Shown here: positions 28,288 through 37,144 of the stretch, piece after piece | How the letters are laid out: the number at the start of each line of letters is the position of its first letter | Position numbering within the stretch: position 1 is the stretch's first letter | Assembly: GCA_903927025.1 (NCBI GenBank) | Contig: CAIYLG010000062.1 | Span: forward strand, 1-64,000 | Length of the DNA: 64,000 nucleotides | Direction: 5' to 3' | Source of the DNA: an uncultured Armatimonadota bacterium | GTDB taxonomy: Bacteria > Armatimonadota > Fimbriimonadia > Fimbriimonadales > Fimbriimonadaceae | The notes under the pieces: model-generated | Seen by the model: the letters and a program-made list of their open reading frames with translations, nothing else | Database searches by the model: none | Told to the model about the DNA's origin: nothing | Program-made: the position numbers and the translations under genes

Positions 28288-28324
28288 CCTCGGCCACTGC
28301 AATCTTCTCCGCGGCTGGCCGAGG
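28288..28324. other. Hairpin between the DUF2961 and GH2 genes
   Basis: CCTCGGCCA (28288-28296) and TGGCCGAGG (28316-28324) form a 9-bp stem 13 bases after the DUF2961 stop codon. No T-run follows, so it may be a transcript-stabilising or attenuating hairpin within the glycosidase operon rather than a full terminator. Confidence 0.45.
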
Positions 28325-28412
28325 GCTAAGACATCGAGAATAGGGTCCAAGGTAGCCTGTAAAGGTTGCTATGGCGTGCCATTGCGCCAGATTCGGCCAA
28401 CGATTTTTCACC

Positions 28413-30143
28413 ATGTCCACCGAAGCTCCGACCCCCCATCATCTTTCAACGCCTTGGACTGGAAAGGTCTCGAAGACCCTTCCCCACCCTGAGTATCCGC
28501 GACCACAGTTCGTGAGAAGCGAGTGGGTCAACCTTAATGGAACGTGGGAATTTTCGCAGTGCCGTGAGTCGAGGCTAAGCGCAGTCATATTTGATCAGAA
28601 GATCTTGGTGCCGTTTCCGGTCGAGTCGGCTCTGTCTGGAGTGACGTCCCATGTCACAGAAGAGGACCACCTGTGGTATCGACGCACATTCAATCGCCCT
28701 GCCGGTGAGCGTGTCCTCCTTCACTTTGGAGCAGTGGACTTTTCGACGACTGTTTTCGTAAACGGTGTCGAAGTGGGGCATCACAAAGGCGGTTTCGATC
28801 CGTTTTCATTCGACATCACGGAAGCCCTTATTTCTCAAGCTGACCAGGAGCTGGTCGTCTACGCAACCGACCCAGTAGATGCTGGCGCCCAACCGAGAGG
28901 CAAGCAGGTTCGGAGCCCAGAGGGAATTTTTTACACGTCTACGTCTGGCATCTGGCAGACGGTGTGGCTAGAGCCTGTACCGGCAATCTCTATCGAGAAG
29001 GCTGTGATCCATGCTGACCCGAACACTGGTGAGATCCTTGTAAATTTCAGCGTTCGCGGTTCCGGCGTGGAAACCAAGTTTGAGGTCCAGGTTCTGAATG
29101 GCGATGTCGTGCTAGCCACGGCTCAGTCTGACTCCGCTACCGTCTCGGTCAAAATAACGGACCCTAAGGTTTGGTCGCCAGAATCGCCATTTCTGTATGA
29201 CCTCAAGCTGAAGCTCCTCGATGAATCAGGAGCCCACCTCGACACTGTTGAGAGCTACACGGCATTCCGCGAGATCAAGATTGCTACCGATTCCCAGGGG
29301 ATCCGAAGGATCTTCCTCAACGGCGAACCCTGCTTCATGTTTGGTCCGCTTGACCAAGGATTCTGGCCAGATGGGCTGTTCACGCCGCCTACCGACGAGG
29401 CACTGAAATACGACATCGAAGTCACCAAGCGGCTGGGCTTCAACATGATTCGCAAGCACGTTAAGGTAGAGCCAGATCGCTGGTACACCTGGTGTGATCG
29501 CTTGGGAATTCTGGTCTGGCAGGATATGCCCAGCGGCGACAAATCGATTCGGCCCGAAGAACCGGATATCGAGCGCACCCCTGAATCTGCCGCTCAGTTC
29601 GAATTGGAGCTGAAAGCAATGATGGATGCGTTAAGAAACCACCCTTCGATTGTTTGCTGGATTCCGTTCAATGAAGGATGGGGACAGTTTGATACGGCCC
29701 GAATCACGGACTTGACCCGCGCCTACGATCCGACTCGGATCCTCGACAGCACGACAGGCTGGAGCGACCGAGGAGTCGGTGACATGATGGATATTCACGA
29801 CTATCCTGGACCCAGCTCTCCCCAGCCTGAGGAGCACCGAGTTGCGGTGCTTGGCGAGTTTGGCGGATTAGGGCTGCCTGTTCCAGGACATATGTGGCAG
29901 GCAGAGAATTGGGGCTATCAATCCTACAAGACCGAAGCTGAGCTGACTCAAGCAGTCATCGACATGTTTGCGAAGCTCGCCAAGCTGGTTGATGAGCCAG
30001 GTCTCGCCGCGGCGGTGTACACCCAGACCACTGACGTTGAGACTGAAGCAAATGGACTGATGACTTACGATCGGGCCGTCCTCAAGATGGATGAGGCGAA
30101 GCTTCGTGAGGCCATTCTGGCTGTATACGGTTCCCACAAGTAG
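28413..30143 (+). CDS. Glycoside hydrolase family 2 enzyme
   Basis: This GH2 enzyme (beta-galactosidase/glucuronidase/mannosidase clan) has the expected order: sugar-binding jelly roll (about 25-190, with WVNLNGTWEF and LHFGAVDFSTTVFVNG), an Ig-like domain (about 190-290), and a TIM barrel. The likely acid/base Glu421 lies in PFNEGWGQFD and the nucleophile Glu482 in VLGEFGGLG. The ATG at 28413 (576 residues) is preferred because the upstream extension to 28371 adds residues without family likeness. Unlike its neighbours it shows no signal peptide, so it probably acts in the cytoplasm on imported oligosaccharides. The GH127 gene follows after 7 bases. Confidence 0.9.
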   Translation: MSTEAPTPHHLSTPWTGKVSKTLPHPEYPRPQFVRSEWVNLNGTWEFSQCRESRLSAVIFDQKILVPFPVESALSGVTSHVTEEDHLWYRRTFNRPAGERVLLHFGAVDFSTTVFVNGVEVGHHKGGFDPFSFDITEALISQADQELVVYATDPVDAGAQPRGKQVRSPEGIFYTSTSGIWQTVWLEPVPAISIEKAVIHADPNTGEILVNFSVRGSGVETKFEVQVLNGDVVLATAQSDSATVSVKITDPKVWSPESPFLYDLKLKLLDESGAHLDTVESYTAFREIKIATDSQGIRRIFLNGEPCFMFGPLDQGFWPDGLFTPPTDEALKYDIEVTKRLGFNMIRKHVKVEPDRWYTWCDRLGILVWQDMPSGDKSIRPEEPDIERTPESAAQFELELKAMMDALRNHPSIVCWIPFNEGWGQFDTARITDLTRAYDPTRILDSTTGWSDRGVGDMMDIHDYPGPSSPQPEEHRVAVLGEFGGLGLPVPGHMWQAENWGYQSYKTEAELTQAVIDMFAKLAKLVDEPGLAAAVYTQTTDVETEANGLMTYDRAVLKMDEAKLREAILAVYGSHK

Positions 30144-30150
30144 GATAGAA

Positions 30151-32601
30151 ATGTTCCAGACACACTATCGATCCACCCTGACCGCCACCGCGCTGTGCGC
30201 ATTTGCCGCCGTCTCAGCCGCTCAATCTGCCCAGGTTGGGTTTTCCGAGAAGCCGCCTACTGGCTCCAACACCTTCACTGTTGGAAATCGCGCCCCTTTG
30301 CTCCCCAGTGCCTTCCGTAAGCTGCCGTTAGGTGCCATCACCCCTGAAGGGTGGATTCGCAAACAGCTACTGTTGGAAACAGAAGGATTCACCGGTCGGC
30401 TAGGCGAGATCAGTCCTTGGCTGGAAAAAAAGGACAATGCCTGGATCAGCCCCACTGGGGCGGGCAAAAACGGCTGGGAGGAAGTCCCCTATTGGCTGAA
30501 GGGGTTTGGAGACCTCGGTTATGTTCTTAACAATAAGAGAATCATAGATGACACCAAGGTGTGGATCGAAGGTGTCCTATCATCAAGTCGCCCGAACGGC
30601 TACTTTGGACCCGAATCAAACTTAACCGCGAATAATGGCAAGCCAGATGTGTGGCCAAACATGGTCATGCTGAACGCCCTCCAGAGCTACTACGAGTATT
30701 CGCACGATAGTCGAGTGCTGAAGTTGATGAGTGGCTACTTCAAGTGGATGCTTACGATTCCGGACCCAGATTTCCTGCTTTCCTATTGGGAGCCACAACG
30801 GGTGGGCGACAATATCGCTTCGATCTACTGGCTGTACAACCGAACAGGAGATAAGTCGCTGTTCGATGCCGTCGAAAAGCTCCATCGGCGCGGCGCTAAG
30901 TGGTCCCAGGGAGTTCCAGACTGGCACGGGGTGAACATGGCACAAGGATTCCGTGAACCCGCGGAATATTACGTCCTGAACCACGACGCCAAGTTTGAGA
31001 ACGCAACAGAATCGGACTACGAAACGATTAGGCGCATGTACGGACAGGTTCCGGGTGGGCTTTACGGAGCCGACGAAAACGCTCGAAAGGGTTTCTCAGA
31101 TCCTAGGCAGGCGGCCGAGACTTGCACCATGGTGGAGATGATGTGGTCGGACGAAATGCTTCTAACCATGACCGGAAATCCCGTCTGGGCTGAGCGGTGC
31201 GAAGATGTGGCCTTTAATTCACTTCCAGCTTCCATGACGCCAGATTTGAAGGCGCTCCACTACCTGACTTCACCCAACATGATCCTAGTGGATAAAGGGA
31301 GCAAGGCGCCTGGTCTCCAAAACAGCGGCCCCATGTTGCTGTTCAATGCCTACGACCACCGCTGCTGTCAGCACAATGCGTCCCACGGATGGCCGTACTA
31401 CGCGGAGCACCTATGGCTCGCAACCGCTGATAATGGTCTCGCTGCCGTTCTTTACGGTCCATCTAAGGTGACCATGAAGGCAGGAAACGGAACTCCAGTG
31501 ACTATCACTGAGGACACTCAATATCCATTCGATGAGACGGTTAGATTTAAGTTTTCGACTTCAAAGCCTAACAAATTCGCTTTCACTCTACGCTGGCCCT
31601 CTTGGTGCAAGAAGCCACAGCTTCTTATCAACCACCGTCCATTGTCAATTACAGGAGAGCCGGGCGGGTACCTGAGCGTGAACCGAACGTGGAAGACCGG
31701 GGACGCTCTCGAACTCAAACTTCCGATGACGGTTCGTCTCAAACCCGAGTTTCATGGATCAGAATCAGTGGAGCGTGGCCCACTCACCTATTCTCTCAAG
31801 ATTGGCGAAAAGTACGTCCGCATGGGCGGCACCAGCAAGTTCCCTGCCTATGAAGTCCACCCGACAACGGCGTGGAACTACGGATTGGTAGCCCATCCAA
31901 CGTTCGCAGTGGTCAAGAAAGCCTTCCCCGCGAGCGGACAGCCATTCACCCCCGATTCAACTCCCATTGAGATTAGGACTCAGGCAAAGCGAATTCCAGG
32001 TTGGAAGAGCGACCGGCTCGGGCTGGTTGGCCTTCTGCAGGATATGCCAGCTAAGTCGTCTGAACCTACTGAAACTGTGACGCTTGTGCCGATGGGCGCA
32101 GCAAGACTCAGAATCACCGCATTTCCTACTGTGAGTGAAGCTACCGACGCGCACACTTGGGCACCTCCGGCCAAACCCAAACCTGCAGTTCCAGCTTCGG
32201 CATCGCATGTCTTCGGCGGAGATACGGTAGACGCTCCCAGCCAAGGATATCTGCCAAAGAGCAGCGGGGATGAGTCCAATCCGCGTTTCACCTGGTGGGA
32301 TCGAAAGGGGAGCCTCGAGTGGTTTGAGTACGATTTCAAGTCAACGAAGACGGTCTCCAGGTCCTCAATCTACTGGTTTGATGACCGTGGCAACGGCGGA
32401 TGCCGAGTCCCAGCATCCTGGCGTCTGCTAGCTGAGGTGAATGGCGAATGGAAGGAGGTCTCAGCAACCGATCCGTACGGAGTGGAGATGGACAAATTCA
32501 ATATGGTTGGATTCACGCCTGTCGCCTCCAAAAAATTCCGGGTTGAAGTTCAGCTGCAGGAAGGCTTTTCAGGCGGCATCCTCGCTTGGAATCTTAAGTA
32601 G
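30151..32601 (+). CDS. Secreted GH127-family (DUF1680) beta-L-arabinofuranosidase-like enzyme
   Basis: The ATG at 30151 gives an 816-residue product with a signal peptide (about 1-28). The (alpha/alpha)6 catalytic domain spans roughly 60-560 and matches DUF1680/GH127. The zinc-thiolate site known from Bifidobacterium HypBA1 can be traced: Glu323-x-Cys325 in AETCTM and the adjacent Cys405-Cys406 in HRCCQHN, one of which serves as nucleophile in the family. A beta-sandwich follows, and the C-terminal ~130 residues form a discoidin-like domain (SSIYWFDDRGNGGCRVPASW). It is the third gene of the glycosidase cluster and its end overlaps the convergent tsaE by 8 bases. The precise sugar specificity is not proven. 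Confidence 0.87.
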   Translation: MFQTHYRSTLTATALCAFAAVSAAQSAQVGFSEKPPTGSNTFTVGNRAPLLPSAFRKLPLGAITPEGWIRKQLLLETEGFTGRLGEISPWLEKKDNAWISPTGAGKNGWEEVPYWLKGFGDLGYVLNNKRIIDDTKVWIEGVLSSSRPNGYFGPESNLTANNGKPDVWPNMVMLNALQSYYEYSHDSRVLKLMSGYFKWMLTIPDPDFLLSYWEPQRVGDNIASIYWLYNRTGDKSLFDAVEKLHRRGAKWSQGVPDWHGVNMAQGFREPAEYYVLNHDAKFENATESDYETIRRMYGQVPGGLYGADENARKGFSDPRQAAETCTMVEMMWSDEMLLTMTGNPVWAERCEDVAFNSLPASMTPDLKALHYLTSPNMILVDKGSKAPGLQNSGPMLLFNAYDHRCCQHNASHGWPYYAEHLWLATADNGLAAVLYGPSKVTMKAGNGTPVTITEDTQYPFDETVRFKFSTSKPNKFAFTLRWPSWCKKPQLLINHRPLSITGEPGGYLSVNRTWKTGDALELKLPMTVRLKPEFHGSESVERGPLTYSLKIGEKYVRMGGTSKFPAYEVHPTTAWNYGLVAHPTFAVVKKAFPASGQPFTPDSTPIEIRTQAKRIPGWKSDRLGLVGLLQDMPAKSSEPTETVTLVPMGAARLRITAFPTVSEATDAHTWAPPAKPKPAVPASASHVFGGDTVDAPSQGYLPKSSGDESNPRFTWWDRKGSLEWFEYDFKSTKTVSRSSIYWFDDRGNGGCRVPASWRLLAEVNGEWKEVSATDPYGVEMDKFNMVGFTPVASKKFRVEVQLQEGFSGGILAWNLK

Positions 32602-33016
32602 GTTCAGTCGGGGGGAAAAGCTGCGCTTTTCGCCCCGTTTCATCGAATTCAAGGGTCAATCGCCAACACAGATCTGGGGAGAGCATCCCCTCAGCACGAT
32701 CTGGCCACTCAATGAGGCAAAGGTGCGTGTCGAGATAGTCCTCTAGACCAATCCCCTCATATCCACCCACCCTATACAGATCCGCATGCATGATAGGCGG
32801 AACGGTGTTGAAGGTCTGAATTAGATTGAATGTTGGGGAACGGACCGACTTATCGTGTCCCAAAGCGGCAACAAGTCCGCGAACCCAAGTTGTCTTCCCA
32901 GCGCCCAGTGGACCTGTTAATAGAACAACATCACCAGCCTTGAATGTTGGCGCCAATGAGGCTGCCCACTGACGAGTCGCCTCATCGCTTTCTAGGTGAA
33001 TCTCGACGCAAGTCAA
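32594..33016 (-). CDS. tsaE: tRNA threonylcarbamoyladenosine biosynthesis ATPase TsaE
   Basis: TsaE is the small P-loop ATPase that works with TsaB, TsaD and TsaC to make the t6A modification at position 37 of ANN-decoding tRNAs. The 140-residue protein has Walker A GPLGAGKTTWVRGL, the switch region VRSPTFNLIQTF, the HADLYR motif and LIEWPDRAE. It overlaps the upstream VOC gene by 4 bases. The tsaB gene that often follows is not adjacent. Confidence 0.94.
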   Translation of the reverse strand: MTCVEIHLESDEATRQWAASLAPTFKAGDVVLLTGPLGAGKTTWVRGLVAALGHDKSVRSPTFNLIQTFNTVPPIMHADLYRVGGYEGIGLEDYLDTHLCLIEWPDRAEGMLSPDLCWRLTLEFDETGRKAQLFPPTEPT

Positions 33017-33381
33017 AGCCCGCTGAGGGCTACACCCGTTTGGATCGCCTGGATCGAGTTTCCGTCAAGGTCTGTAAAGTCCATGACGACGCCACCGGGA
33101 ACATCATGGTAGCCACCGACTTTGTGCCCAGCGGTCTCAAGCTGTCCGCGAAGGGAAACCACACTGTCGACCTCTATCCCAAGAATCCAGCCCGAACCAT
33201 TGGCCGTATGACCTTCTCCAAACGGCGAGTGTAGTCCAATTCTCGAGCCATCGGGAAGCGTGAAGTCAGCCCAATGGGGAGACACGTATCCTGGCGTCAA
33301 TCCAAGGATGTCTCGGTAAAACACGACAGCGGCTTCAACCGAAGCAACTTGACACATCATAGTGCTGAGACCCTTAACCAT
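33013..33381 (-). CDS. VOC (glyoxalase/bleomycin-resistance) superfamily protein
   Basis: This small metalloenzyme-fold protein of about 122 residues has two betaalphabetabetabeta modules: VEAAVVFYRDILGLTP at the start and MDFTDLDGNSIQAIQ at the end. It has HSPFGEG and a typical metal-ligand Glu/His pattern, but the specific reaction cannot be assigned. Translation may begin at ATG 33381 or at an in-frame GTG 9 bases earlier (33390). It overlaps tsaE by 4 bases and starts just after the TMEM175-like gene, so the three are probably one transcript. Confidence 0.8.
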   Translation of the reverse strand: MVKGLSTMMCQVASVEAAVVFYRDILGLTPGYVSPHWADFTLPDGSRIGLHSPFGEGHTANGSGWILGIEVDSVVSLRGQLETAGHKVGGYHDVPGGVVMDFTDLDGNSIQAIQTGVALSGL

Positions 33382-33396
33382 TGGGATCACGATACT

Positions 33397-34032
33397 TCAA
33401 GCGGCCTTGTTTTGAAACTCTGGAAGCGCAAAATAGGCGGCGAAAAGGAAGCAAAGAACCACACATCCAACTGGGTAGACGAACCCGAGCAGGAACGCCG
33501 TCATGTAGAGCACAAAAACGAGTCTCACTTTATTCGTCTGGCGATGTAGCCGAACCTCATCCTCCTCGACGCCTAGGCGCTTATTCAGACGGGTGATGTG
33601 CATCCAAACCAAGTTGTACATCCCGGCAATCATTACGTAGCTGCCCGCGAAAAGGCCAGCGGCGTATCGCGCCTGAGGATGGGAGAGAAACACGGCGAGC
33701 AGCGACGTCGGAAACGGAACCAGCGTAATCGGAAGCAACATGAGCCCGTTCAGAATCAACAGGGTGTGATCTACTTTCTTCACTCGCTCAAACATGACAT
33801 GGTGGTTGATCCACATCAAAAGAATCGTGACGAAGCTGATCACACAGGTAATGAACGAGGGCCATTCCTTGCGAAGCTGGTCGATCAGATAGCCGGGTTG
33901 GTCTCCATCTGGGATTGTGGGCACCTTAAGGGTGAGCACGAGGAGAGTGAGTGCGATTCCAAACACATTATCGCTAAAGGCCTCAACTCGGGAGCTCTCG
34001 CGATCTTCGGAGGGTTCGCGTCTTAGCTTCAC
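33397..34032 (-). CDS. TMEM175-like (DUF1211) potassium channel family protein
   Basis: This 211-residue membrane protein has six predicted transmembrane helices and begins with the hallmark RVEAFSDNVFGIALTLLVL (R...FSDxVFxIAxTLLVL), the selectivity motif on TM1 of bacterial TMEM175 channels. The later WINHHVMF motif on TM3 also fits. Bacterial members conduct K+. It begins at a GTG 29 bases downstream of the SBBP gene and precedes the VOC and tsaE genes. Confidence 0.88.
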   Translation of the reverse strand: MKLRREPSEDRESSRVEAFSDNVFGIALTLLVLTLKVPTIPDGDQPGYLIDQLRKEWPSFITCVISFVTILLMWINHHVMFERVKKVDHTLLILNGLMLLPITLVPFPTSLLAVFLSHPQARYAAGLFAGSYVMIAGMYNLVWMHITRLNKRLGVEEDEVRLHRQTNKVRLVFVLYMTAFLLGFVYPVGCVVLCFLFAAYFALPEFQNKAA

Positions 34033-34061
34033 GCCAAGATTTTACAGGAAGAAGCGGTTCA

Positions 34062-35456
34062 TTACTTCGTCACACCTTTGCCATCGAACCGCTTTGTCCA
34101 CAGTTGGCGGCCATCAGGTGCATATTTGAGAGTCACAAAGTCGAAACCGCTCGCCTTTCCGCCCCAGGAGCTTCCCAGCACGACGATGTTGCCGTTCTTG
34201 TCAGTCGAAACCGCCACCGGCTTGTCAACATCGTTCGCTTCGCCATTAAACTTGGCCCGCCAAACTTCTTTGCCTTGGGCGCTGAGCTTGACAGTCAGAA
34301 TATCGCTTCCTGACTGAACTCCAATTGACTTTCCAATCATCGCTATCCCTCCGGTGGAATCAGATGCCATTCCGGTCGCCGCGTCGGAGAGTCCTGAACC
34401 GTCGATTGCTGTTTGCCAGAGAAGCTCGCCTGAGGGCGAGTATTTTGCGGCAAGCATATCCGTGCCGGCTGCAACACTTGAGTACGTTTCCCCACAGATC
34501 AAAAAGTTGCCAGCAGAATCCATTGCGATCGCCGCCGGCTTGTCATCTCCATGGCCGGGGCCGTCCAGACGCTTGGCCCATAGTGCTTTTCCATCTGGAG
34601 AATATCGAATTGTGACGCAGTCCAAGGACGCATGACTTCCCTGCGCAAAGCCCGTCACACAGACTCCTCCAACATTGTCTGCAGCCAAAGAGGTGGCCCG
34701 AGCAGTTTGAGTCGATCCAATCGCAAAATTCCGCACCCAAACTCCGTGGCCGGATGAATCGAACTTGATGGTCAGATAGGATGCTCCATCGCGTTTTGTC
34801 TTAGAGTAGCCAGTGACAAAGCAGCTTCCAGTTGCGTCCACCGCAACGGCAGATCCAAAGTCGTCCTCCCCATCTCCTCCATCGTAATCGCTCATCCATC
34901 GCTGAGTTCCAGCGGAGTCGTACGAAACGGTTAGACAGTTGTAGCCCTTGTCTTTAGTGAGTGAGTAACCCGTGATGTAGACGTTGCCAGAGCCATCGAT
35001 CACCATACTCTCAGGTGCGTCGAAGCCGTTGCCCGTTCCGTTGACGCGTCGTTCCCATACGAGGGCTCCATTCGTGTCGTATTTCACCGTGAGATAATCG
35101 GAATCACCAGAACCACCCCCAGAGGATCCCGTAACGTACGCGTTTCCAACCGAATCCACACATACTGCAACCGGTTTGTCGTCTCCCTTGCTTCCTCCGT
35201 CCAGGCGCTTAGCCCAAAGTTCGGTCCCTTCAGGGCTGTACTTCACAGTTAGGAAGTCGTACCCAGAACCGGCTGACTTCGAGTAGCCAGTGACATAGAT
35301 GGCTCCATCTGCACCGATGGCTTCTGCAGTTGCAACGTCGTTAGCCCGCTCGGCTTGGGCGGCAGACTTACCATGGCGCTGACCATCCTCCGCTCGTTCG
35401 GCGACACCACCCGATGAAGCGGCAAGTACTGCGGTGAGAATTAGCGAAAGGATCAT
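34062..35456 (-). CDS. Secreted SBBP-repeat beta-propeller protein
   Basis: A signal peptide (about 1-19) is followed by roughly seven repeats of about 58-60 residues, each with the pattern G(N/D)xYVTGxS...YLTVKYDxxGxxxWxxRxxG. These are SBBP repeats, forming a beta-propeller. The protein (464 residues) has no catalytic signature and is probably a structural or binding protein of the envelope. It lies 9 bases downstream of the beta-barrel gene and is probably part of the same transcript as the RND efflux genes. Confidence 0.85.
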   Translation of the reverse strand: MILSLILTAVLAASSGGVAERAEDGQRHGKSAAQAERANDVATAEAIGADGAIYVTGYSKSAGSGYDFLTVKYSPEGTELWAKRLDGGSKGDDKPVAVCVDSVGNAYVTGSSGGGSGDSDYLTVKYDTNGALVWERRVNGTGNGFDAPESMVIDGSGNVYITGYSLTKDKGYNCLTVSYDSAGTQRWMSDYDGGDGEDDFGSAVAVDATGSCFVTGYSKTKRDGASYLTIKFDSSGHGVWVRNFAIGSTQTARATSLAADNVGGVCVTGFAQGSHASLDCVTIRYSPDGKALWAKRLDGPGHGDDKPAAIAMDSAGNFLICGETYSSVAAGTDMLAAKYSPSGELLWQTAIDGSGLSDAATGMASDSTGGIAMIGKSIGVQSGSDILTVKLSAQGKEVWRAKFNGEANDVDKPVAVSTDKNGNIVVLGSSWGGKASGFDFVTLKYAPDGRQLWTKRFDGKGVTK

Positions 35457-35465
35457 AACTTTGCC

Positions 35466-36269
35466 CTAAAGGTGTCCGAGGTTAAATGAGGCGGCAAGGA
35501 GCAACTGGTATTTGGGGATATCACCGTGGATCGCCATCTGGATTGCGGCACTGTAAGTGGCATACCGATGCGCCGCATAAGATAGCCCGTGCATCGTTGT
35601 AAATTGAAAATCCTGCCCCGGCAAAGGTGAGAAATAGACTAGCTCGTTGGTGTACTGCCAACGACCTCCCGTGATTGGTGAAGTCGTCGAACCAGACACC
35701 ATGTATTGGTTATCGTAGCCCGGATCTCCCTGACGGCTCAGGGCTGAAACTCCGACATTGAAGTCTCCGTGGAATCCCCACTTCGTGAAATCTCTGCTTG
35801 CCAGGAGATAACCGTTGTAGTCGTAACGGGCAGTGCCTCCCAAATCCGTTCGAGCGGTTGGAACCTTGAGAACGAATTTGCCAGCAACATCAAATCCATG
35901 TTTGTCCTGCGTGAGGAACAGGTAATGCACCCCAGGAAACGTATCACCAATTCCCCGAGTGCGACTATCGCGTTGGACAAAACCATCGGACCCCAGCAGG
36001 TACTGCACCCGATTATTCGTCGAAGTGAACTTGAGAGTGTACGGGGTGCCAAGAAACGCATCCCGCTCAAGGTCTTTCAGCACACCGGGATCAAGTTCAA
36101 TCCAGCCTGGTGTAGACATCTCTGCGGCATCGGTCACGGTGGGAGTACCACCAGACACGGCTGGCGGATGGGTGTCTGGTGGGTCCCCAGCCGGCGGCTT
36201 TCCGCTTCCAGTCTGAGCAGCCTGCTGACTAACACACAGGACCGCTGACAGCAATGTGGGAACAATCAT
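35466..36269 (-). CDS. Probable outer-membrane beta-barrel protein
   Basis: The ATG at 36269 (an in-frame GTG precedes it) starts a 267-residue product with a signal peptide, a Pro/Gly-rich linker (about 20-50) and then alternating amphipathic strands rich in Tyr, Phe, Gly and Thr ending in FNLGHL. This resembles transporter-like barrels of the phenol-degradation MetA family (PF13557). It overlaps the end of the TPR gene and precedes the SBBP gene by 9 bases. No specific function can be assigned. A barrel next to an RND efflux operon may serve the same envelope process. Confidence 0.6.
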   Translation of the reverse strand: MIVPTLLSAVLCVSQQAAQTGSGKPPAGDPPDTHPPAVSGGTPTVTDAAEMSTPGWIELDPGVLKDLERDAFLGTPYTLKFTSTNNRVQYLLGSDGFVQRDSRTRGIGDTFPGVHYLFLTQDKHGFDVAGKFVLKVPTARTDLGGTARYDYNGYLLASRDFTKWGFHGDFNVGVSALSRQGDPGYDNQYMVSGSTTSPITGGRWQYTNELVYFSPLPGQDFQFTTMHGLSYAAHRYATYSAAIQMAIHGDIPKYQLLLAASFNLGHL

Positions 36270-37144
36270 CACTGGCTTCCCCCTCTCGCCTTTGACTCTG
36301 CTGAAATGGCATTGGCCAAAGCAAGTTCAGTCTTTGCGGAGGCATGATCTCCTGACGATTCTAGGGCTTCGCTCAATTTGAGGTGCGGTTCCGACTCTTC
36401 GGGCGCAACACGTACCCATTGTCGGTAGGCGCGAACCGCACCCCCGTAGTCCTTCCTGATTACATAAAGTTTGCCAAGGGCATCAAGCGAATCGTCGTCC
36501 GTGTTGTCGTGCCGAATGGCAGTTTCAAGGAATCGAAATGCTGCGTCCAGGTCACCTGCCTTGAGAGCTACTTGACCAAGCACTCCCCACGCGTGCCATT
36601 GACTGGAGTCCAGGCGAATCGCCAATTCAGCCTGAGCCTTGGCTTCTGGAGTCCGGTCTCGCTCCAGAAGCTCTTCCGCATAGGTGGTGTGGATATCCGC
36701 ATTCTTTGGCTCTTTAGGCACCAGAAGTTCAAGTTCTTGAAATGCCTCCTGCTCTTCACCATCGGATCTGCATTCGTGAATTCCGCGCTCAGCCTCGGCG
36801 GAGTGAGGAGAAAACTTGAGAGCAATGGCGAACTGCTCGCGAGCCTTCACGGAACGTGAAGTCCGCAGATAGACGTTGCCAAGGCCGATATGAGCCCCAA
36901 CACCCGATGCGTTGTACTGGAGTGCGTTTCGAAAATAGGACGCTGCGGCTGAGTATTGCTTTCGCGCAAGAGCCCGCTCGCCTAGATTGACTTGAGGGGT
37001 GTAGCCAAACGTCCCTCGTTGGCTCCAGGCTGTTGCTCCAACAACAGAAAGGGCGACTACGAGAGCCAACCGTGCATCAGATATTTGGAATCTGCTGGTT
37101 CTATTAAGCCGGGGGATATTCAGCACTGAGCTCCTCGCCACCAC
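36269..37144 (-). CDS. TPR-repeat protein with N-terminal signal anchor
   Basis: This 291-residue protein has a basic N-terminus and a hydrophobic segment (about residues 25-42), followed by about six tetratricopeptide repeats (for example QYSAASYFRNALQYN, GLGNVYLRTSRSVKA, GDLDAAFRFLETAIRH). It would be periplasmic or membrane-tethered and mediate protein contacts. The start is a GTG at 37144, inside the last 41 bases of the RND pump gene; a later start is possible. The overlap points to co-expression with the efflux system. Confidence 0.8.
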   Translation of the reverse strand: MVARSSVLNIPRLNRTSRFQISDARLALVVALSVVGATAWSQRGTFGYTPQVNLGERALARKQYSAAASYFRNALQYNASGVGAHIGLGNVYLRTSRSVKAREQFAIALKFSPHSAEAERGIHECRSDGEEQEAFQELELLVPKEPKNADIHTTYAEELLERDRTPEAKAQAELAIRLDSSQWHAWGVLGQVALKAGDLDAAFRFLETAIRHDNTDDDSLDALGKLYVIRKDYGGAVRAYRQWVRVAPEESEPHLKLSEALESSGDHASAKTELALANAISAESKARGGSQ

